Positions 1-8,075 of a stretch of 64,000 nt of DNA are shown in pieces. The position numbers and the translations under genes were made by a program. The DNA is taken from the NCBI RefSeq assembly GCF_000829035.1, contig NZ_AP012541.1, positions 2,728,001 through 2,792,000 of the forward strand, given 5' to 3'. Each line of letters starts with the position of its first letter. Positions within the stretch are counted from its first letter, which is position 1. Source of the DNA: Lacticaseibacillus paracasei subsp. paracasei. GTDB taxonomy: Bacteria > Bacillota > Bacilli > Lactobacillales > Lactobacillaceae. The notes under the pieces were generated by a model, which saw nothing but the letters and a program-made list of their open reading frames with translations, was not told the DNA's origin and did no database searches.

Positions 1-225
1 GCCAAAACCAGGTTCATGATCACCATTACCATAGTGATTCGCCACGTCAAAATGAAAGACACCATGATCAAAAGCGTCTAAAATAACCGAACGGCGTGGG
101 CCAAATGGATCAAGATTGCCATAATGCTGCCACAAGCCAAGTGAAATTGCCGGTAGCATCAAACCGGTTTTCCCGGCATGACGAACAGGCATCTTGTCAT
201 AACGATCAGTTGCTGCATAATACAT
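1..225 (-). CDS. Aldo/keto reductase, N-terminal part (cut by window edge)
   Basis: The 75 visible codons run off the left edge. They begin with an ATG at 225 preceded by a strong SD (AGAGGGGG). The N-terminus has a short YDKMPVRHAG-type start, then GLMLPAISLGLW and an HFDVANHYGNGDHEPG segment. That order is typical of the NADPH-dependent aldo/keto reductase barrel, where the Asp and Tyr of the 'FD.A..YG' motif are catalytic. It most resembles the YghZ (glyceraldehyde-3-phosphate reductase) or potassium-channel beta-subunit-like branch; substrate cannot be told from this part. The repeat element at 241-445 starts just upstream of the SD. Confidence 0.85.
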   Translation of the reverse strand, partial: MYYAATDRYDKMPVRHAGKTGLMLPAISLGLWQHYGNLDPFGPRRSVILDAFDHGVFHFDVANHYGNGDHEPGFG

Positions 226-240
226 GACTTTTCCCCCTCT

Positions 241-445
241 ACACGTTCACGAGTGCAGAAACCTGCATACAAGCGCCTTGAACGCTTATACGCCAGTTTC
301 GACCGCACCAGCTCACGCTTTGACTTAAACGCGCTCACCGACCCAGGAATCATGTATACAGGCCCTGAACGCTATGGTCAAAATTCAACCCTCGTATTCA
401 AGCCAATTTGCATACGGATTTCTAACCGGGCTGTCTCACGCTCAT
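241..445. repeat. SD-proximal inverted-repeat element, copy R1 (two units)
   Basis: Two tandem units of a dispersed hairpin family, about 241-320 and 327-445. Each begins with a form of ACACGTTCAC or AAACGCGCTCAC, continues with GCAGAAACC or a degenerate form, and closes with the complementary arm (GGTTTCTAACC-like, then a TCACGCT end). The outer end abuts the SD of the aldo/keto reductase gene. Short ORFs reading through it on both strands look spurious. It fills most of the 300-base gap before the HAD gene. Confidence 0.65.
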
Positions 446-448
446 AAA

Positions 449-480
449 AACGTTTACCATCTTCTATGGTGGCAAACGTT
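449..480 (-). terminator. Intrinsic terminator after the HAD phosphatase gene
   Basis: Read on the minus strand, AACGTTTGCCACCAT and ATGGTAAACGTT form a stem with a small bulge around a 5-base loop, followed by a short T run. It lies about 45 bases beyond the HAD stop codon. Confidence 0.6.
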
Positions 481-526
481 GGCCCAACAAGCAACTTAAA
501 AAGTCAATTTTTTAATATAAAACTAC

Positions 527-1339
527 TTATTTTTCAAAAAAATCGTTCAAAAAGTTAGCTACACCATCATCCACATTGGCGTCTGTCATATAGCGGGCAG
601 TCTGCTTAACCTGTGGCACAGCATTTTCCATTGCCACACTAATACCAGCAGCCTTCAGCATGCCAAGATCGTTGAGACCATCGCCAAAGGCAATCGTTTG
701 CTCCGGACCGATTCCTGTGAGCGTCTGCAACTCCTTGACGGCCGTGGCCTTATCAATATGTTTAGGAATGAGTTCAAGGTTAGTATGTTCAGAGGCTGAA
801 ACATGTAAAACATCCTGTGTTTCTAACGCTGCCTTCCCCTTAGCCAATGCTTCCGAATCATGCGGGCCAAAAATGATCCCATTCGTAATTGCAGGTGCAT
901 GTGCTAACAAATCATCAACTGATGGTAAGGCTACAACGTCAATGCTCACCGAGCTGGGGGTAAACTTGCGTGCAGCTGCTTCAATGGCAGGCGGCACTTT
1001 ACCTGTGTAATAAACGGTATCATCGCTGAAATACAAGGCGTTCAGGCCCAACTGATCGGTCACAGTTTCAACCGCCGTAAGTGCCGCTTGCCCCAAAACA
1101 TGATGCACCCGCTCGCCGGAAAAATCGTAGACAGCACCATTCGATGCAATAATCGAAGCTTCTGGTTCGAATTGTTTGGCCACAACCTGCGCTAAAGCGT
1201 GCATGCGCCCGGTGGCAACATAAAAAGAAGCGCCGCTAGCAACGGCAGCTGCGATGGCCGCTGCCGTTTTGGGCGTAACGTCATGATGATTGGCGGTTAG
1301 TGTGCCGTCAATATCACTAATAATTAAGTATCGCGGCAT
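527..1339 (-). CDS. Cof-type HAD-IIB phosphatase
   Basis: This 270-residue protein is a cytosolic haloacid dehalogenase-superfamily sugar-phosphate phosphatase of the Cof/YidA type. Motif I is DIDGTLT near residue 9, with the nucleophile Asp first and the acid/base Asp third. Motif IV is the GDGLNDLGML segment near residue 217. The C2 cap lies between. Length matches the family (265-285 residues). The ATG at 1339 follows AAGGAA. A second Cof-type gene lies at 4020-4832. Family members usually act on phosphosugars or flavin nucleotides; the substrate here is not deducible. Confidence 0.9.
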   Translation of the reverse strand: MPRYLIISDIDGTLTANHHDVTPKTAAAIAAAVASGASFYVATGRMHALAQVVAKQFEPEASIIASNGAVYDFSGERVHHVLGQAALTAVETVTDQLGLNALYFSDDTVYYTGKVPPAIEAAARKFTPSSVSIDVVALPSVDDLLAHAPAITNGIIFGPHDSEALAKGKAALETQDVLHVSASEHTNLELIPKHIDKATAVKELQTLTGIGPEQTIAFGDGLNDLGMLKAAGISVAMENAVPQVKQTARYMTDANVDDGVANFLNDFFEK

Positions 1340-1401
1340 AACCGTTCCTTTCTACCCTAAGGACACAAATGGCGACCGATCACCATCGGCCGCCTTATTT
1401 G

Positions 1402-1746
1402 TTAAAGTCCTTGCGGTAATCCGTCAATTTGATCAGCGTACCAATCGTTCCATGGTGTTTCAGGTGCGCCTTGCGCATTAAAAGTTACCTTAACTTGCTT
1501 CAAAAGGTCCAACAAGTTACCGGATCGGTTAGTCAGAAGACCGGCTGTCAATTCCTCGCGAGTCAGTGGTTGATTATCAAGCAAGTAATGATTAATATCT
1601 GCTAGATTCCCCTGCGTATCAATTTGGGAAAAAACATCGAGACCGGCGCCGAAGAAGCGATCCAAGTAGAACTTTGCAAAAGTTTCCAATGCTGTATGTT
1701 GTGCTGTTTCATTTAATTGATCAATCGTTGTGTTGCTTGCTGCCAT
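1402..1746 (-). CDS. Hypothetical protein, 114 aa
   Basis: I do not recognise a named family. It is a soluble, acidic, mostly helical 114-residue protein with no signal peptide or membrane segment. It starts at an ATG with a good SD (AAAGGACGAAAAT) and is followed after about 60 bases by the HAD gene on the same strand, so the two may be co-transcribed. The N-terminal half (helices around IDQLNETAQHTALETFAKF) and the Trp-rich C-terminus (PWNDWYADQ) could suit a small binding or regulatory role, but that is speculation. Confidence 0.7.
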   Translation of the reverse strand: MAASNTTIDQLNETAQHTALETFAKFYLDRFFGAGLDVFSQIDTQGNLADINHYLLDNQPLTREELTAGLLTNRSGNLLDLLKQVKVTFNAQGAPETPWNDWYADQIDGLPQGL

Positions 1747-1985
1747 AACTATTTTCGTCCTTTCTGCTTTATTCCATTATAACCACTTTTGGTTGCGTTT
1801 TGGAAAACATCGTCCCACAACGATCACAAGTTTCACATAAACTTACACGTTGCCTTCGACCACCATTTTATGAGTGCTCCTGGTCATATTCATTAATGAA
1901 AAGATAGTGTTTGATGACATTTTTATAGGAAATCAAAAATGCCATAAAATATTCGTCTTTTTTGAAATTTTACGACTTTGGTCTC

Positions 1986-2014
1986 TTGCTATTATGGAAC
2001 GGTTGTTATAGTAT
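1986..2014 (+). promoter_or_regulatory. Putative sigma-A promoter of the DUF2187 gene
   Basis: TTGCTA (1986-1991), a 17-bp spacer, then TAGTAT (2009-2014), about 40 bases ahead of the ATG at 2054. The rest of the gap 1747-1985 shows only AT-rich sequence with no gene or clear hairpin. Confidence 0.55.
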
Positions 2015-2053
2015 GCCAAATATGTTGGGGATCCGTGAAAGGCTGGAGATTTT

Positions 2054-2317
2054 ATGGAAAAAGAAAAATTACATCTCGGTGACGCGGTTGTTTGTCATGT
2101 CAAAGAAGATATGGAAGCACCTTTTACCGGAAAAATAGAAAAGGTTTATGAGAACTCGGCGCTGTTGAGTATTACCGATTATGCTGATAAAGACCGGCAG
2201 AATGCCGCAGAGCTCAACTTTAAGATTGTCGCAAATTTCCACGCGATGACTCAGAACCTCGGCGGCGGCACTGTCTTGGCGTTCCCGCCAGAACCAGCCG
2301 AAGAGCCAAAAAAATAA
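2054..2317 (+). CDS. DUF2187 (YkvS-like, KOW-type) small protein
   Basis: The 87-residue product has the DUF2187 layout: a short beta-rich module starting LGDAVVCHVKEDMEAPFTGKI, then a VYENSALLSI strand, a DYADKDR turn, and a conserved NFK..VA segment. The fold is KOW/SH3-like, often linked with nucleic-acid or ribosome binding, but its job is unknown. The C-terminal tail (PPEPAEEPKK) is low-complexity. The ATG has a GGCTGGAG SD. It is monocistronic, with its own promoter and terminator. Confidence 0.8.
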   Translation: MEKEKLHLGDAVVCHVKEDMEAPFTGKIEKVYENSALLSITDYADKDRQNAAELNFKIVANFHAMTQNLGGGTVLAFPPEPAEEPKK

Positions 2318-2344
2318 ACGTTCCAATCACATTGTCTCACAATA

Positions 2345-2455
2345 TCACTGGCATCTCGTGCCAGTGAGTGGTTGTTATTATTTACTTAGGGATCTTCAAC
2401 TCAAACAAACAAAGTCAAACCGGTCGACAGGACAGCCTGCTGATCGGCTTTTTTT
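2345..2455 (+). terminator. Two hairpins; the second is an intrinsic terminator
   Basis: First hairpin: TCACTGGCA (2345-2353) pairs with TGCCAGTGA (2359-2367), with a weak T-rich tail. Second: a 12-bp stem (2420-2431 with 2436-2447, one mismatch and GU pairs), 4-base loop, then seven Ts. Together they end the DUF2187 transcript. Confidence 0.6.
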
Positions 2456-2530
2456 AGTTGATACCCAAGACAACTTTCATGGTCATTCATGAAAATCAGC
2501 GAAAAATGAGTCGCAAACAATCTATCGCAA

Positions 2531-2590
2531 GAGCGCAAGCCAGTTAAGCTCGAAGTCTTATATGCAGGTTTCTGGCCTGTAAACGCGTTT
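2531..2590. repeat. SD-proximal inverted-repeat element, copy R2 (short)
   Basis: A short, reversed copy running GAGCGCAAGCCAGTT ... GCAGGTTTCTGGCCTG ... AAACGCGTTT. The AAACGCGTTT end is joined directly to the AAGGGAG SD of the downstream membrane-protein gene at 2606. Confidence 0.6.
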
Positions 2591-2605
2591 AAGGGAGCGA
2601 CCAAC

Positions 2606-3283
2606 ATGAACGAGAAACCCTATCCAGTCCACGAAAGTCTTTTGATCGGCACACTGCTCACAGCAGCTGCTGGCAGTTTTGATGCTTTCACCTATCTCTT
2701 ACACGGTGAGGTATTCGCTGGCCTGCAAACCGGGAACGTCATCTTGTTGGGTATTCATCTCGGTCAGGCGCAATGGACTACCGCTGTCCGTTACATGGTA
2801 CCGATCTTCGCTTTCATGTTCGGCACCATGGCCGCCCGCGCACTGCAACTGCAGGCTGGCAAAAAATCACGACCTTTAACCGAACAACGGTGGCTCATTC
2901 AATACGAAATCACTTTGATTCTTATCGTGACATTGTTTGGCCACTGGCTGCCTGATCTAGCCGCCAGTGCTTTGGTTTCACTCATCGCCGCCGCGCAGCT
3001 ACAGGAATTTCGCCGTTTAAAAGGCGGCCCTTTTACTTCACTGATGATGACCGGCAACCTCCGCACCGCGGCGCAAAGCCTTTATGATGGCTTCATCCGC
3101 GGGCAGCAAAAAGGCCGCAAAGACGCGGCCACAATTGGGACGATTATTTTATCATTTGCTACCGGTGCTGCCGTGACAGGTATTTTAACGACCCTGATCG
3201 GAACTTATGCTTTAGTAGGCGCCGCTTTGTGTCTCGTCTGGATTGATATCATTTTTTGGCGTGATCAGGTTGAGCTTCACTAA
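2606..3283 (+). CDS. YoaK family (DUF1275) membrane protein
   Basis: A 225-residue integral membrane protein with about six hydrophobic helices. It shows the DUF1275 hallmarks: an early LLTAAAGSFDAFTYLLHG segment, then GLQTGNVILLGI, and later FTSLMMTGNLRTAAQSLYDG. The two 'TGN' motifs are conserved in the family. The function is unknown; transport or stress roles have been suggested for relatives. The SD is AAGGGAG and the ATG is at 2606. The gene converges on the histidine phosphatase gene with only 5 bases between stops. Confidence 0.85.
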   Translation: MNEKPYPVHESLLIGTLLTAAAGSFDAFTYLLHGEVFAGLQTGNVILLGIHLGQAQWTTAVRYMVPIFAFMFGTMAARALQLQAGKKSRPLTEQRWLIQYEITLILIVTLFGHWLPDLAASALVSLIAAAQLQEFRRLKGGPFTSLMMTGNLRTAAQSLYDGFIRGQQKGRKDAATIGTIILSFATGAAVTGILTTLIGTYALVGAALCLVWIDIIFWRDQVELH

Positions 3284-3288
3284 GCCAC

Positions 3289-3975
3289 TTAATTAGCGGC
3301 TTGACCTGCATGCAAGAAACTAAGGTCATTGAAATCCGTCACAGTAAATCGATCATTTTCCCACATCAGTTTCGTCACGCTAGCATTGTCTAGCATTTCG
3401 CGACCATCAATGTTGTAGTGAACATAATTCAACCACATGAGCGCCGCTGTCCCGTGTGAGACGACCAATACTCGCTCCCAGTCTTTGGCGACTGCCTCTA
3501 CAGCAATCGCACGCAAAGTTCGATTCAAGCGTTCCTGCACCATGCGGTTCGTTTCCGCCTTGTTCGGGTGCTGATCCATATTCGCCGTAAAAGCTGCATC
3601 TGCCGTCTGGGCCAACGTTATTTCTTGATTGGCCAATGCATCGTGAAAGTTAGCAATCCCCATGGTCGCTAAGGAAAAATCATTTGCCAGTTGACCTTCG
3701 AACTTGCCGTAATTTTCTTCACGCAACCCCATCAAGGTCGTCACCGGTATCGGTTCATCCAAACCGCTCAAAACAAAATGGGCAGTATCTACCGCGCGGG
3801 TTAAATCGCTGGCAAAAGCCGCGTCAAAGTGAATGTTTTTAGTCTTAAAGCCTTGACCCAAAGCTTTAGCGTCCGCAATGCCTTTTGGCGTCAGTGTCGA
3901 ATCGGCCATGCCTTGCACTCGTTTTTGTACATTGAATTCTGTTTGCCCATGACGGACAAGATAAAGCGTTGTCAT
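3289..3975 (-). CDS. Histidine phosphatase (phosphoglycerate mutase-like)
   Basis: A 228-residue cytosolic histidine phosphatase of branch 1. The phosphohistidine motif LVRHGQTEFN is at residues 6-15, and the second catalytic His lies in VVSHGTAALMW near residue 176. The acidic LREENYGKFEG segment supplies the proton donor. Length and motif spacing fit GpmB/PhoE-like broad phosphatases rather than glycolytic GpmA. It starts at an ATG after GGGAGTC and is 44 bases from the second HAD phosphatase gene on the same strand, so the pair may be one transcript. Confidence 0.88.
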   Translation of the reverse strand: MTTLYLVRHGQTEFNVQKRVQGMADSTLTPKGIADAKALGQGFKTKNIHFDAAFASDLTRAVDTAHFVLSGLDEPIPVTTLMGLREENYGKFEGQLANDFSLATMGIANFHDALANQEITLAQTADAAFTANMDQHPNKAETNRMVQERLNRTLRAIAVEAVAKDWERVLVVSHGTAALMWLNYVHYNIDGREMLDNASVTKLMWENDRFTVTDFNDLSFLHAGQAAN

Positions 3976-4019
3976 GTCTAGTTGACTCCCATAATTTTCA
4001 TTTTTCCTGCGACAATGGT

Positions 4020-4832
4020 TTAAGCCAGTTTCAAATAATCTGCCAAATAGTTTGCCACCCCATCATGCTGATTATCGTTAGGGGTCTGCGCATCGGCGAT
4101 TGCAAGAATCGCAGGACGGGCATTTTTCATCGCAACACCATGACCCGCAAACTGCAACATATCAAGATCATTCATGTCATCGCCAAACGCAATGATATGC
4201 TTTTGATCGATTCCGTATTGGCCCGCCACGTAGGCAAGTGCCCGTGACTTGCTGGTATTCTTACTTGTCACTTCAAGCGCAGTGTATTCACCACTCCAAG
4301 CACCCCACGTTTTGGCCGCCAAATGCGGATACAATGCGTTGACTTGTTTTGAAACTGGATCAAAAGTTTTAGCCGTCATAAACATCGTGACCGAAATAGG
4401 CGGCTGCCGCAAACCTTGCTCATCTAACAGCGCCTTAGGATGCGGACGATCTGGCAAAAACGGAATGTTCGCGTATGGTCGATCAGCCACCAGCAACTGT
4501 TTCCCTTCTGCCACCATAACTTTAAAGGAGAAGTCGCGTTTTAGCTGCCGTAACGACAGTGCCACCGGAATGGGAATGGTGACCTCTTGCTCATAACGCC
4601 AGTGTTGGTGCGGGATGTGAATCAGCGCACCGTTGAAATTGATCATCGGGCCATGAAGCTGCAAGTCGTCGTAGAAATGTTCCGAAATCGAATCCGGACG
4701 GCCGGTTGTAATGACAACGAGATGTCCCGCGGCTTGTGCCTCGCGGAGGACGGCAATCGTGCTAGCGCTTAATTGTCCATCCGCATTCAAAGTCGTGCCG
4801 TCTAGATCCAGTGCAATAAGATAGCGTTCCAT
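4020..4832 (-). CDS. Cof-type HAD-IIB phosphatase
   Basis: A second cytosolic Cof-like phosphatase, 270 residues. Motif I is DLDGTTLNADG near residue 8; motif IV is AFGDDMNDLDML near residue 216. I chose the ATG at 4832 (MERYLIALD), preceded by AGAGG at good distance; an upstream TTG at 4850 would add six residues but lacks an SD. It is only about 30% like the HAD gene at 527-1339 by eye, so the two are paralogues of one family rather than a recent duplication. Substrate unknown. Confidence 0.9.
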   Translation of the reverse strand: MERYLIALDLDGTTLNADGQLSASTIAVLREAQAAGHLVVITTGRPDSISEHFYDDLQLHGPMINFNGALIHIPHQHWRYEQEVTIPIPVALSLRQLKRDFSFKVMVAEGKQLLVADRPYANIPFLPDRPHPKALLDEQGLRQPPISVTMFMTAKTFDPVSKQVNALYPHLAAKTWGAWSGEYTALEVTSKNTSKSRALAYVAGQYGIDQKHIIAFGDDMNDLDMLQFAGHGVAMKNARPAILAIADAQTPNDNQHDGVANYLADYLKLA

Positions 4833-4928
4833 GCAGCAGCCTCTTTTCAAAATTTTTTCTTAGTGATGTGTCTAGCCATCTAAAACGCGTTCCCCTACAA
4901 TAGATAGCAGTTAGAAAGCGAGGAAATC

Positions 4929-5411
4929 ATGGCTGAATCAATTGTACTTTATACAGATGGCGGTAATCGCAATACAGGAAATCAGGCGGGTGGATCGGTT
5001 CGCCCCACGGATAAAAGCGCATGGGCCGCGTTGCTGATCTACGGAGATCACGAAAAAATGCTATCTGACGGCGACTATGGCCGAACGAATAATTATATGG
5101 AAATTATGGCCGTTATTCAAGGCTTAAAAGCCCTCAAACGCACAGATATTCCCGTCGATGTTTATTCCGACTCTGCTTACGTCATCAACACCATGCAGCA
5201 ACGTTGGTGGGTAAAATGGCAACAAAACAATTGGCGCAACCATGGCAAACCAGTTAAAAATGCCGAGCTTTGGCAGGCCTTGTTGCACCAAGTCAATCGC
5301 TTTGAAACGATTACCTTTCACAAGGTCAAAGGCCATGCCACCAATCGCAACAACAATCGCGTCGATGCGGCCTTGAATCAAACCATGGACCAGCTTGACG
5401 ATCATGTTTAA
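4929..5411 (+). CDS. rnhA: Ribonuclease HI
   Basis: This 160-residue enzyme cleaves the RNA strand of RNA-DNA hybrids, for example at R-loops and Okazaki primers. The four metal-binding acidic residues are visible: Asp10 in LYTDGG, Glu58 in NNYMEIMAV, Asp81 in VYSDSAYV and Asp146 in NNRVDAALN. The basic handle-like stretch (QRWWVKWQQNNWRNHGK, about residues 91-107) and HKVKGHATN near 131-139 match type 1 enzymes with a substrate-binding protrusion. The ATG follows GCGAGGAAATC. It stands alone and converges on the LysR gene. Confidence 0.93.
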   Translation: MAESIVLYTDGGNRNTGNQAGGSVRPTDKSAWAALLIYGDHEKMLSDGDYGRTNNYMEIMAVIQGLKALKRTDIPVDVYSDSAYVINTMQQRWWVKWQQNNWRNHGKPVKNAELWQALLHQVNRFETITFHKVKGHATNRNNNRVDAALNQTMDQLDDHV

Positions 5412-5416
5412 CTATT

Positions 5417-6319
5417 TTACCCCTGATGGCCGAGAAATGCTTCACCATAAGTCTCAGCTAAGAAACTATGAATCACCTGCTGCATGCGCTGCACAGAAGG
5501 TGATTTTTTTATGGTCGGATTGATCACGAGACACAGCGTCCGCTCAAAGGGCTCAGAAAATGGATACATGTTGACATCGCCAACTAACTTCTGCACCGCT
5601 AGTTTCGGCAAAATGCCCATCCCCAAACCTGATTCCACCATCGACAGAATACTTTGGTCATCAATAGAATAATTAATTGCATTGCTTGACACATGGTAGC
5701 GGTCCAACGCATTTTTGGTATCTCGATCATAGTCAATCTGCTGCAAAATGAAGTTCTGCTTATCGACATCGGCCTGTGTCACTGTGCGGCCGTTTTTAGG
5801 CTTGAATTGCTTGGGCGTGATGCAGTAGATGGGATCCTTTAATAACGGCTCTACCACGACGCCAGGGCCAACTGGTAAGGAGGAAAAGCCAATGTCGGCA
5901 GTTCCCAGTCGGACCGCCTCAACAATCCGGTTAAAAGTGCCTTGCACCACGCTAATTTCAATGTGCGGATAGCGCTTTTTGAAGCGACGGATAATTGTTG
6001 GCAGCCAATTCGTCGAAACCGACGAGAACGCACCAATGCGGATACGGCCGGTATTAACCCCATTAATGTTGTCCGCAACCTGCGTCAGCTGCTCCTCGAG
6101 ATTCTGGATGCTTTGAATAATCGGCAGCACCTGCGCCCCGTCTTCAGTTAGTGCCACTCCCGTTCGATTACGAATCAAGAGTGGGAAACCCAGTTCTGTT
6201 TCCAGCTGACTGACACTATGACTCACGGCACTCGGCGTTACATTCAGCTCCGCCGCCGCTTTCGCTAATGTGCCGCGCTCCACAACCTTGCTAAAAACTT
6301 CATAAGAAAAGTTAGCCAT
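5417..6319 (-). CDS. LysR-family transcriptional regulator
   Basis: A 300-residue LTTR. The N-terminal winged helix-turn-helix (residues 1-60) contains the LAKAAAELNVTPSAVSHSVSQLETELGFPLL recognition region. The rest is a periplasmic-binding-protein-like effector domain (about 90-295). It is divergent from the aminotransferase gene with about 250 bases between starts, the usual LTTR layout. I infer that it regulates that gene and itself. The effector is unknown, possibly an amino acid or 2-oxo acid. Confidence 0.9.
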   Translation of the reverse strand: MANFSYEVFSKVVERGTLAKAAAELNVTPSAVSHSVSQLETELGFPLLIRNRTGVALTEDGAQVLPIIQSIQNLEEQLTQVADNINGVNTGRIRIGAFSSVSTNWLPTIIRRFKKRYPHIEISVVQGTFNRIVEAVRLGTADIGFSSLPVGPGVVVEPLLKDPIYCITPKQFKPKNGRTVTQADVDKQNFILQQIDYDRDTKNALDRYHVSSNAINYSIDDQSILSMVESGLGMGILPKLAVQKLVGDVNMYPFSEPFERTLCLVINPTIKKSPSVQRMQQVIHSFLAETYGEAFLGHQG

Positions 6320-6568
6320 TTGCCCCTCCTTGATGTGACACCAACTGTCACTTCGTTGTGATAAATCCTTTTAGACTAGGAATAACAGCTGTTCGTTCCT
6401 TTTAAGGTGAATAAAATTCATCATAAACTGAAATAGTTGAGCTTTACTCAATCATACAAGCCGTTTTACACTAGTGTCAATAAGAAAACGTTGGTACTTC
6501 ACCAAAGCATCAACGTCATAAAGACGTCGGCACCCGTTTTAATCGCAAACGTCAAAGGGGGATTCATC

Positions 6569-7771
6569 ATGAAATTCGCAACACGTACTCAAAAAACTGG
6601 TCATTCAGGTTTAGAAGATCTATTTGCTGCTTCTGGTCCAAATGTCATTTCATTTGCCGGTGGTTATCCAGATCGCGATTTATTCCCGACAAAACAACTT
6701 AATCAGGCATTTAGTCAAAACTTTACAAGTGGCGATAGGGAATTGCTTCAATATGCCAGCACAGAAGGTTACGAACCATTACGTGCCAAGATTGCAGCTC
6801 GTCTGCAGACGACTGGGATGCAGGTCGACGCCGATGACATCATGATGACCCAAGGCGCTCAACAAGGCATCGATCTAGTGGCGCGGTTAATGTTGGATCC
6901 AGGCGACGGTTTGGTTGTTGAAGCCCCAACTTACTTAGGTGCACTTGCTGCTTTTAACGCCTATCAACCCACCTATTACGAAGTACCGATGCAAGCTGAT
7001 GGCATGGACATCAATGCTTTACAACGCATTCTAATGAGTCGCAAAGTCAAGTTCATCTACACCGTTCCTGATTTTCAAAATCCTACTGGGGTTGTGATGT
7101 CCTTGGCCAAGCGGCAGGCAATCATTCGCCTCGCCAACCAGTATGATGTCATGATTTTGGAAGATAATCCGTATCGCGACCTTCGTTATACTGGCAAAGC
7201 CTTGCCGACGATCAAGTCACTCGACACAGAAGGACGCGTTATCTATCTTGGCAGTTTTAGTAAAATTCTTTCTCCAAGTCTGCGCATGGGCTGGTTGGTC
7301 GCTGCGCCCAATCTTTTAAAAGAGTTGCTGGCCTTAAAAGGCGGCAGTGATCTGGAATCCAGCAATCTGGTAATGCACGGGATCAATACCTATATGGAAA
7401 ATAACGATCTTGATGCACATATCAGGGAAATTCAGGATTGCTATCGTGAGAAAAAGAATGCCATGGTGGCGGCGATGAAGCGCTATCTGCCAGAAGAAGC
7501 GCACTTCACTAATCCTGACGGCGGCTTCTTTATCTGGCTCACCATGCCAGCCGGCTTCGATATGGGCGCGTTCATGAAAGAACACCTATTACCGGAAGCC
7601 AATATCTCCTATGTGCCATCAACCAATCTATATGCGACAGCGGCTTTGTCCAACGGTGCCCGGTTGAACTTCACTGGTCCTAGTCTGGCGCAAATTGATA
7701 CCGGCATGAAAGCTTTGGGTCCAGCATTAAAGGTTGCTCTGCAACACAATCTGGTTGCCGAACAAGCCTAG
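6569..7771 (+). CDS. PLP-dependent aminotransferase (class I/II, LysN/AraT-like)
   Basis: A 400-residue fold-type I aminotransferase. The N-terminal part carries FAGGYPDRDLFP, then the LLQYASTEGYEPLR segment. The Schiff-base Lys is in the YLGSFSKILSPSLRMGW motif near residue 235. The substrate-carboxylate Arg is likely in GARLNFTGPS near 370. Such proteins without a GntR domain transfer amino groups from 2-aminoadipate, aromatic or branched amino acids to 2-oxoglutarate; specificity is not readable. I chose the ATG at 6569 because AAAGGGGG lies 8 bases before it; the longer ORF start at 6437 has no SD. Confidence 0.88.
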   Translation: MKFATRTQKTGHSGLEDLFAASGPNVISFAGGYPDRDLFPTKQLNQAFSQNFTSGDRELLQYASTEGYEPLRAKIAARLQTTGMQVDADDIMMTQGAQQGIDLVARLMLDPGDGLVVEAPTYLGALAAFNAYQPTYYEVPMQADGMDINALQRILMSRKVKFIYTVPDFQNPTGVVMSLAKRQAIIRLANQYDVMILEDNPYRDLRYTGKALPTIKSLDTEGRVIYLGSFSKILSPSLRMGWLVAAPNLLKELLALKGGSDLESSNLVMHGINTYMENNDLDAHIREIQDCYREKKNAMVAAMKRYLPEEAHFTNPDGGFFIWLTMPAGFDMGAFMKEHLLPEANISYVPSTNLYATAALSNGARLNFTGPSLAQIDTGMKALGPALKVALQHNLVAEQA

Positions 7772-7826
7772 GCTATAACGCGTTCAAAAAAACTCGGTTA
7801 ACCTTAACAAAATGACAACGTAACGA

Positions 7827-7857
7827 TCACATTTTCGTCACACTTTGCCGGTAGTAT
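7827..7857 (+). promoter_or_regulatory. Promoter of sRNA copy A with 11-bp-period direct repeat
   Basis: TCACA at 7827-7831 and again at 7838-7842 (11-bp period), then a TAGTAT -10 box at 7852-7857, 14 bases after the second repeat starts. No -35 consensus is present; the repeats cover that place. The same spacing occurs in all four copies. Confidence 0.6.
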
Positions 7858-7865
7858 TGACAGCA

Positions 7866-8002
7866 TAGAAGTGAGCCACCCACTCATTCCTAAACCCCAA
7901 CCTAATTTTCATTTTTCTCCTCCAAAGAAAAATCGGTGATTGGCCCCCATCCGATCACCCAATAACAAAAACGCCCGCTGCGATGGTAGCGGGCATTTTT
8001 TT
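7866..8002 (+). ncRNA. Putative C-rich anti-SD small RNA, copy A
   Basis: About 137 nt. Predicted elements in order: a 5' hairpin with a CCACCC loop (GTGAG/CTCAT stem, less perfect than in other copies); a single-stranded CCCCAACC and CTCCTCC stretch complementary to SD sequences; a 9-bp hairpin (GGTGATTGG with CCGATCACC, 7941 region) whose loop is CCCCCAT; and a terminator (GCCCGCT/AGCGGGC then seven Ts, to 8002). It has the conserved core of copies B, C and D, but its middle hairpin and terminator differ in sequence while keeping structure. An indel breaks any shared reading frame, which argues against a peptide. Confidence 0.65.
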
Positions 8003-8011
8003 GTTTTGAAG

Positions 8012-8055
8012 ACAAAAAATCGCCGCACACTTTTTCAAAGTGTAAACGGCGATTA
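8012..8055 (-). terminator. recA terminator
   Basis: On the minus strand an interrupted stem (ATCGCCG with CGGCGAT, and ACACTT with AAGTGT) ends in six Ts, about 20 bases after the recA stop. It lies back to back with the sRNA A terminator. Confidence 0.75.
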
Positions 8056-8075
8056 ATCAAACATCCATCAGTTGC

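Noticed and set aside
178..447. 89-codon plus-strand ORF in the first gap
   Set aside because: It reads through the inverted repeats of element R1; no SD or conserved content.
2345..2600. Riboswitch-like leader before the YoaK-type gene
   Set aside because: The structures are explained by a terminator of the previous gene and repeat R2; no known riboswitch core is visible.
7871..7960. A peptide frame (ATG/GTG AGC CAC CCA ...) across the sRNA copies
   Set aside because: No SD precedes it, and copy A has indels that change the frame, while RNA structure is kept; noncoding RNA fits better.
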